From positions 12,668,404 through 12,732,403 of the forward strand of contig NC_080058.1 in assembly GCF_026212465.1 (NCBI RefSeq): a stretch of 64,000 nt of DNA, read 5' to 3'. Source of the DNA: Amaranthus tricolor (taxonomy: Eukaryota; Streptophyta; Magnoliopsida; Caryophyllales; Amaranthaceae). Numbering within the stretch: position 1 is the stretch's first letter; each line of letters begins with the position of its first letter. The notes beneath the pieces are model-generated. The model did not search any database. It was not told the origin of the DNA and saw nothing but the letters and a program-made list of their open reading frames with translations. Position numbers and translations under genes: made by a program. This document shows positions 58,400 to 64,000 of the stretch, one piece after another.

Positions 58400-58865
58400 A
58401 AATAGTTTAAATTCAAAACTCTTTTAGTATGTAACTTTTCTTTTTATAAAAAAAATTTCATTATTTTATCCAAGTTTTATTTAGTTTACATCTAAATAGT
58501 TTTTGGCCCACTAAAATCTTGACATTTGTCTGGGTAATTAAAAGAATGCCACGTGGAATTTGGCAACTCTTTTAATTAGGTGTATGATAGTTTTTGGCCC
58601 ACTAAAATATTGACATTTGTTTGGGTAATTAAAAGAGTGGCACGTGGAATTTGGTAACTCTTTTAATTAGTTGTATGATTTAAAATTGTTTAGCATGTAA
58701 TTTATCTCTTTTTTTTAAACATTTCATCATTTAATCTAAGGTTTATTTAGTTTACACCTAGGTAGTTTTTGGTCCACTAAAATCTTGACATTTGTCTGGG
58801 TAATTAAAAGAGTGCCACGTGAAATTTGGCAACTCTTCTCTTTTAATTAGTTGTATGATATTAAA
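58400..58865. repeat. Compound tandem repeat, three 91-bp units plus two copies of an 85-bp linker
   Basis: The unit starting AGTTTTTGG(C/T)CCACTAAAAT, with TTGACATTTGT(C/T)TGGGTAATT, CCACGTG(G/A)AATTTGG and CAACTCTTTTAATTAG, occurs at about 58498, 58589 and 58763. Linkers of AGTATGTAA/AGCATGTAA...TTTATTTAGTTTACA type precede the first and third units. The whole is a partial higher-order duplication. Each unit ends in TGTATGAT, like the family at 27 kb. Confidence 0.85.
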
Positions 58866-60115
58866 AATGAAACTAATGATTTTATTAATCTAGTCATTAA
58901 TTAGTCTTACAAATATTATAAATAATCAAGACACTTTTAGTTAAGTACTTTTGGTAAACTGCAACCATGTTACAACGACGACAAAGCTAATGAGAAAATT
59001 TATGGCTGACATTTTCCTAATTATAAGTAAATATATATTGTAAGATATAAAATATAAATAAAAATAAAACCATGTATTTTGGACTATTATTTATGTCAAT
59101 TATGTCATTTAACTAAGTAACTATTCTAGAAGGGTCATCTCTTTTGCCTCGTTATTCTTTTTTTATACTATTATTGTTATGTTATTATTATTACTATTCT
59201 GAAAGACTCCAATAAAATGATACAACTCGTATTTAAAAATAACCAATTATGTCATTTGAAAGCACACAATGAATTACTCACAATAACATTTCATTTCATT
59301 TTCCCAAGTCTAGAAGAATCTAAATGCTTTTTAATTAATCGGTCATTTGAAAATAATTTGCTTCCAAAAAAATCCTTAAAAAAGTCCAATTTCATATTCA
59401 AATTAATTAAACCACTATGGTGGATAAATTTTAATAAATGTATAATCCAAGTTATTTTTGAACCTTATTTATATCATTCGATGCAGTAAAAATTCAGCTG
59501 ATTAGTCTTATAATTGTATTTAAATTATTTAGTTTATAAAGATAGTAATCTTACGGTATGTAATAAAATTCAAATCAATAATTTATTTAATGTAGCCTAG
59601 TCTAAGCCAAAATCATTCAAAATATTTTTTTTATAAATGGAAAATTACTTCGTAATTATAGGATGGCTAAAAATGACAGGTTGGTTAATTTTTTTGCCAC
59701 GTAAAGCCAACATCATAAGGATGACATGTTGAATTTTCCAATTTTTTTTATTAAATTGTATGATTGCTCTAACACTCTTTACTGATAGCCATGAAAAGTG
59801 TACCTATCACAAGTTGCTAGAAGCCATTAACCAAACAGGCACATGCACACCAATAAGAACCACTCGAGTCAGCACCAACATATTGTTTTTTATGGTCCCT
59901 CCATCTTATGTATTAATCTATCGCCCATCCATCCTCCGTACTTGTTTGCTAATCAAAGCCTAATAGATTGATAAAACACCTAGAACTAAGCCATAGCAAC
60001 TTGATTATGGCTGCGGACCGACACTTTAAAAGTTGCGTATCCTAAAGAGGGATCTACCTCCATTTTAGCTTTAATCAAAAATATAGTAATTCAATGCCTA
60101 AAATTAAGATTCTAT
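58866..60115. other. AT-rich intergenic sequence with one dispersed repeat copy
   Basis: About 59515-59765 matches 27040-27345 (TTTAAATTATTTAGTTTATA, TTCAAATCAATAATTT, AAAATGACAGGTTG, GCCACGTAAAG, ATTAAATTGTATGATTG). The rest shows no gene; frames at 59217-59489 and 59760-59963 have no recognised content. Confidence 0.45.
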
Positions 60116-60365
60116 TGAGATAATTGAGATATTCTGTAATTGAGATAATTATGGTATATCATTGACTAATAGGTTTGGGTAGGATTTCATGGGATTTTGC
60201 CTTGTATTATGGGATAGTGTTATATTTAGTTTTCCATATTTATCTCTTAGGAGATTTCTAGTGTATTCCTCTTTATATGGCCAAATTGGTGCCAAGGCCA
60301 AGCACACTTTCTGCGGGATTCACAAATTCCTTGCATACCATTTTCATATTGCTTTGATTTTATCA
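60116..60365 (+). repeat. 5' LTR of the copia element (250 bp)
   Basis: It has ends TGAGAT...TTATCA. A TTTATAT stretch at about 60272-60278 could serve as TATA box. The short LTR carries promoter, start site and poly(A) signal in this class of element. Confidence 0.93.
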
Positions 60366-60378
60366 TGGTATCAGAGCC
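60366..60378 (+). other. Primer-binding site (initiator Met tRNA)
   Basis: TGGTATCAGAGCC directly follows the LTR with no spacer. It is the standard plant initiator-tRNA complement used to prime reverse transcription. Confidence 0.95.
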
Positions 60379-60407
60379 TACCAATTAATTTTTTTTACAG
60401 CAAAACA

Positions 60408-62052
60408 ATGGTGAAATGATAATACTTCACTGCCTCCTCCTACAAAAATAGAGCTCAATTCTCCATTTTACCTTGGTCCTCAAGATAGGCCAGGGGATTT
60501 CATAACCTCTCAACGTCTCAAACTCGATAACTATAATGATTGGTCTCACGCCATTTACATTGCTCTGTCTTCCCGACGAAAATTTGGTTTTCTTGATGGT
60601 TCAATCATGGATTTTTCTACTCCGTGTACAAAGGATGATTGGGTAACCATCCACTGTATGCTTGTTTCTTGGATTATGAATACCATCGAGCCTGAGGTTA
60701 AATCAATGCTCTCACACTATGACAATGCCAATAAATTATGGGATGATTTAAAGGAACGTTTTGGTGTTGTTAATGGCCCTCGTATACAACAACTTAAATC
60801 CGATATTAATCGATGCGAGCAGTCCAAAACCATGCCTGTGGCTGTCTATTACAGCAAGTTGTCGATGCTATGGGACGAACTTGATAAACACGAACCATTA
60901 ATTTCTTGCAAGTGTGGCAATTGCATTTGTGAAATTGGGAAGCAACACGCTGAAAGGCGTGACAATGATCGCCTACAGCAGTTTCTTCTTGGATTATATT
61001 CTAAATATTATGCCTCTCTTCGCTCTAACCTCTTGTCCAAGGACCCTTTACCTACCTTGAACAGGGCATTTCAGCAGGTGGCTCAAGAAGAACGGGTGCG
61101 TGGTATTTCTCGGGTCAAAGATGACCCTCCTTCAGCTGTTGGTTTTGCTGTACGGGCTGGAAGAGGGAGAGGTACTGGAGCTGTTGACAGACCCGTGTGT
61201 GAGAAGTGCAAGAAAATAGGACATGAGACTGCTCAATGTTGGTCTGATAAAGTTTGCAATCACTGTCAAAAGAAGGGCCACGTAGAACGTCGTTGCTTTG
61301 AACTCCATGGATACCTTGACAACAGGAATGATGGAGAGAAGTCCGGGAAGCCAGCTGGACGAGGACGTGGTGTCCCTGCTCGTGCCAATGCTGCGTCTGG
61401 CAGTAGCAACATCCTTGCATCACAATCTCCCAATGATGCCTCGTTTGGGGCAGTGTTTACTCCGGAGCAATGGAAAGCCATTACGGGCCTTTTTGGTAAT
61501 AATAAAATTCCAGAAAATCGTTTGAATGGTAAGTTTGATAGTACGTCTTGGATTATTGATACGGGTGCCACTCATCATGTAACTGGTGAGAAGTATTGGT
61601 TGTTTAATGAGACACAGATTAATTGTCCCGTTGGATTACCCAATGGTGACACGATTTTTGCTTCCCTTACGGGTTCGGTTCGCTTGTCCGACACAATCAC
61701 TCTTCGTGATGTTCTTTACGTGCCTAACTTAAGCTGCAATTTACTTTCTGTTACTCAACTTAATGATGATTTACAAACAATTGTTCAATTTAATAATTCT
61801 ATGTGTGTCATACAGGACCAAGCGAAGGAGCTGATTGGAATGAGAGTTAGACGGGACGGACTGTACTATTTTAGCAAACCGGAGGTGGTTCAACATGTGT
61901 CAACTGCTGGAAATACATCAACTTTGAATTTGTGGCATAGAAGAATGGGGCATCCCTCCGAGAAAGTAGTTAAGTGCCTTCCCCATGTTAGTAGCAATAA
62001 AAGTCATTTAGATAAGGGATGTGAAGTATGTTTCCGCGCTAAACACCATTGA
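60408..62052 (+). pseudogene. Copia polyprotein, gag-protease-GAG_pre-integrase part
   Basis: The first ATG (60408) after the primer site runs into TGA after three codons. The gag frame is open from 60415, one base out of register, which suggests a one-base insertion near the start. The frame holds a UBN2-type gag (LKLDNYNDWSHAIYIALSS, WDDLKERFG, DRLQQFLLGL) and two CX2CX4HX4C zinc knuckles (61198-61239 and 61255-61296). Then come the protease site DTGA (61558-61569) and the GAG_pre-integrase block LWHRRMGHPSEKV with CEVCFRAK. It ends at a TGA (62050-62052) where relatives have a sense codon, most likely Arg CGA. The polyprotein normally forms particles and cleaves itself. Confidence 0.9.
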
Positions 62053-63531
62053 GATAAATTTTCTTTAAGTGATAATAAGAGTAGTAGAATTTTTGAAAAG
62101 GTTCATTGTGATTTGTGGGGTCCCTATAGACATGTTTCATCTTGCGGGGCTCGTTATTTTTTGACTATTGTAGACGATTATTCCAGAGCTGTTTGGATTT
62201 ATTTGTTGAATGATAAGACTGAGGTTTTTCAAATGTTTATGTCTTTTGTTGCAATGGTTGAAAGGCAATTTTCTCAGACTCTTAAAATCGTACAAAGCGA
62301 TGATGGCACCGAGTTTAAATGCTTGCTTCGTTATTTTACCGTCGTGGGTATTTTATTTCAAACCTCTTGTGTGGGTACGCCACAACAAAATGGGCGTGTT
62401 GAGCGTAAACATAAACATATTTTACAAGTTGGGAGGGCTTTACGTTTTCAAGCACACTTACCTATCTATTTTTGGGGGGAATGTGTTCTAGCTGCAGCCC
62501 ATCTAATAAATCGTACCCCAACGCCTCTATTACAAAATAAAACTCCCTTCGAGATTTTGTTTAATAAGCCTCCTTTGTATGATGCACTCCGTATTTTTGG
62601 TTGTTTGTGCTTCGTTCAAAACCAAAAAACCCATGGAGATAAGTTTCCTAGTAAGAGTCGAAAGTGTGTTTTTCTTGGCTACCCTTATGGGCAAAAGGGG
62701 TGGAATTTGTATGATCTTGACACTCATGAATTTTTTGTGTCTCGTGATGTTAAATTCATCGAGGATACTTTCCCATTGGCTTGCTCGGATGATGTAAATT
62801 TTAAGTCTGATAATTATAATACAAATGAAGAAATACATGTTGATTTTGCGGCCTTTGATGAGAATAATAATGTTGGGGATGAAGACTTGAATGTTGATGT
62901 AAATTTGGGATCGAATGATGCTTTTGACACTGGACACTTGGGTGAACAGCAGCATCCAACGTCTAATGGTGAAGTCCGTCACGCCTCGCAGCCAGCTTCT
63001 GTTTCAGAGGCAGAAGGCGCTGGCTGTGAACCCCAGCAGCCGCCACCTATTGTTCAAGCACCGCCACCCTTTGATAATCTTACTGCCCAGTCCGACACCT
63101 CTGCTGGATCAGAGCAGGTACAGCAGCCCACTCAAACAAACTTGGGGCGTGGCTTTCGGGAAAAGCATCCTAATGTTAAATATCGAGATTTTGTCTTGGG
63201 TACAGTTTTTGCTAATAGTCCGTCCCCCTCTACTTCGTCGTCCAATCCTCCTTCAGGTACTCCGTATCCTTTAGCACACTATATTAAATGTGACAACTTT
63301 TCTGTAAATTATCAAAAGTTTATTGCAGCTGTTATTACAGACAAAGATCCGAAGTCCTTTAAGGAAGCAATGAAATCTGTTGAGTGGCGAAATTCCATGA
63401 AGCAAGAAATTCAAGCGCTAGAAGATAACGATACTTGGTCTTTGGAGCCTCTTCCTCCTGGTAAGCGTGCTCTTGGTTGTCAATGGGTTTATAAAACCAA
63501 ATTTACTCTAACGGTGATGTTGAAAGATTGA
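62053..63531 (+). pseudogene. Copia polyprotein, integrase and start of reverse transcriptase
   Basis: The same frame as gag continues after the nonsense codon. Integrase core: HCDLWGPYRHV, IVDDYSRAVWIYLL, IVQSDDGTEF and GTPQQNGRVERKHKHIL, giving the D-D-E set, though relatives usually have SDNGTEF. A C-terminal block FGCLCFVQ...KFPSKSRKCVFLGYP follows, and then the Pro/Gln-rich linker and the first RT block to VYKTKF. The frame ends at a TGA (63529-63531) because of a one-base shift around 63501-63508. The RT continues in the next frame. Confidence 0.9.
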
Positions 63532-64000
63532 AGTCCAGATTGGTAGTATTGGGTAATCATCAGCAGGCGGGTATTGACTACAATGAAACATTTGCACCTG
63601 TAGCAAAAATGACAACAATACGAGCCTTTCTTGCCATTGCAGCTTCCAAAAATTGGGAGCTCCATCAAATGGATGTTCATAATGCGTTCCTACACGGCGA
63701 TTTAGATGAGGTAGTTTACATGAAACTTCCACCCAGATTTCATAGTTCAAATTCATCCTTGGTTTGCAGACTGAGGAAATCATTGTATGGCCTCAAACAA
63801 GCCCCCAGGTGTTGGTTTGCAAAGCTAGTTACGGCTTTGAAAGAGTATGGTTTCTTACAGTCTTATTCGGATTACTCCTTATTCACCTTTACTAAGGCTA
63901 GTGTTCAGATTAATGTCTTAGTCTATGTTGATGATCTCATTATTTCTGGTAATGATTCCGCTGCACTTCGTGTCTTTAAAGCTTATCTCTCTGATTGCTT
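63528..64000 (+). pseudogene. Copia polyprotein, reverse transcriptase (partial, cut by window end)
   Basis: The shifted frame continues RT with RLVVLGNHQQAG, YNETFAPVAKM, HNAFLHGDLDEVVYMKLPP, SLYGLKQAP and the catalytic YVDD at 63924-63935. It is the counterpart of 45817-46289 and appears identical to it where compared. The rest lies outside the window. Confidence 0.9.

Larger units (their letters stand above)
60116..64000 (+). mobile_element. Ty1/copia retrotransposon, 5' LTR to RT, running off the window
   Basis: The 250-bp LTR (60116-60365) is followed at once by the primer-binding site and then by gag, protease, integrase and RT in copia order. RNase H and the 3' LTR must lie beyond 64000. 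Its shared part with the truncated copy at 45 kb shows no difference in the stretches compared, so both are young. It is not autonomous as read: there is a shift just after the first ATG, a nonsense codon before integrase and a shift in RT. Confidence 0.95.

Noticed and set aside
56000..60100. Search for further kinase exons on the minus strand
   Set aside because: No catalytic-loop, DFG or APE-type blocks could be found, so no exon is called.

Overview
This is a plant nuclear window, almost certainly from a eudicot. The evidence is intron-split genes with GT-AG junctions, a plant-type eRF1, a plant receptor-kinase exon, a nuclear copy of chloroplast petA, and many plant LTR retrotransposons with the usual initiator-tRNA-like primer site. 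I cannot place the family or genus. The DNA is AT-rich and genes cover only a small part of it.

Layout. 1-4.5 kb: an intact, uninterrupted gene for translation release factor eRF1 (860-2182, +). Its stop codon lies in a perfect TMV-type leaky context (TAG CAA TTA), followed by 52 open codons and by candidate introns in the 3' untranslated region. 5.4-8 kb: a heavily decayed Ty1/copia pol. 8.2-12.1 kb: LTRs and a long non-coding stretch full of different tandem repeats, which looks like the hypervariable 3' region of a Ty3/gypsy element. 12.9-13.6 kb: a 22-bp minisatellite. 14.7-26.2 kb (-): a complete nine-exon gene for a membrane-anchored J-domain protein with a Jiv90-type cysteine domain (573 aa), with a LINE remnant in one intron. 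28.5-35.8 kb (-): a broken Ty3/gypsy element with gag remains, an extra intact acidic ORF and a 2.3-kb LTR, into which a 2.66-kb solo LTR has inserted (TSD CCTAA). 38.1-39.9 kb: a probable further LTR containing a petA fragment. 40.2-44.4 kb: three foldback or inverted-repeat elements, two with 9-10 bp target duplications. 42.9-45.1 kb and 51.5-53.6 kb: two copies of a 2.15-kb segment. The first ends in a 5'-truncated copia element (45.07-47.43 kb). Between the copies lie one orphan exon of a renalase-like oxidoreductase and a truncated LTR. 53.6-54.6 kb: a non-autonomous hAT-like element with an 8-bp TSD. 55.5-55.9 kb (-): the last exon of a CRPK1-like receptor kinase. 57-60 kb: dispersed and tandem repeats. 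60.1-64.0 kb: a copia element with its 5' LTR, nearly intact but carrying a nonsense codon and frameshifts, running off the window.

How the parts relate. The host genes do not form one pathway: they cover translation termination, a J-protein co-chaperone, a kinase exon and an oxidoreductase exon. The J-protein and the CRPK1-like kinase may be an old gene neighbourhood, since their Arabidopsis relatives are, from memory, adjacent loci; here they are pushed about 29 kb apart by nested transposons. The most interesting host signal is the eRF1 stop context, which would let the cell sense its own termination capacity.
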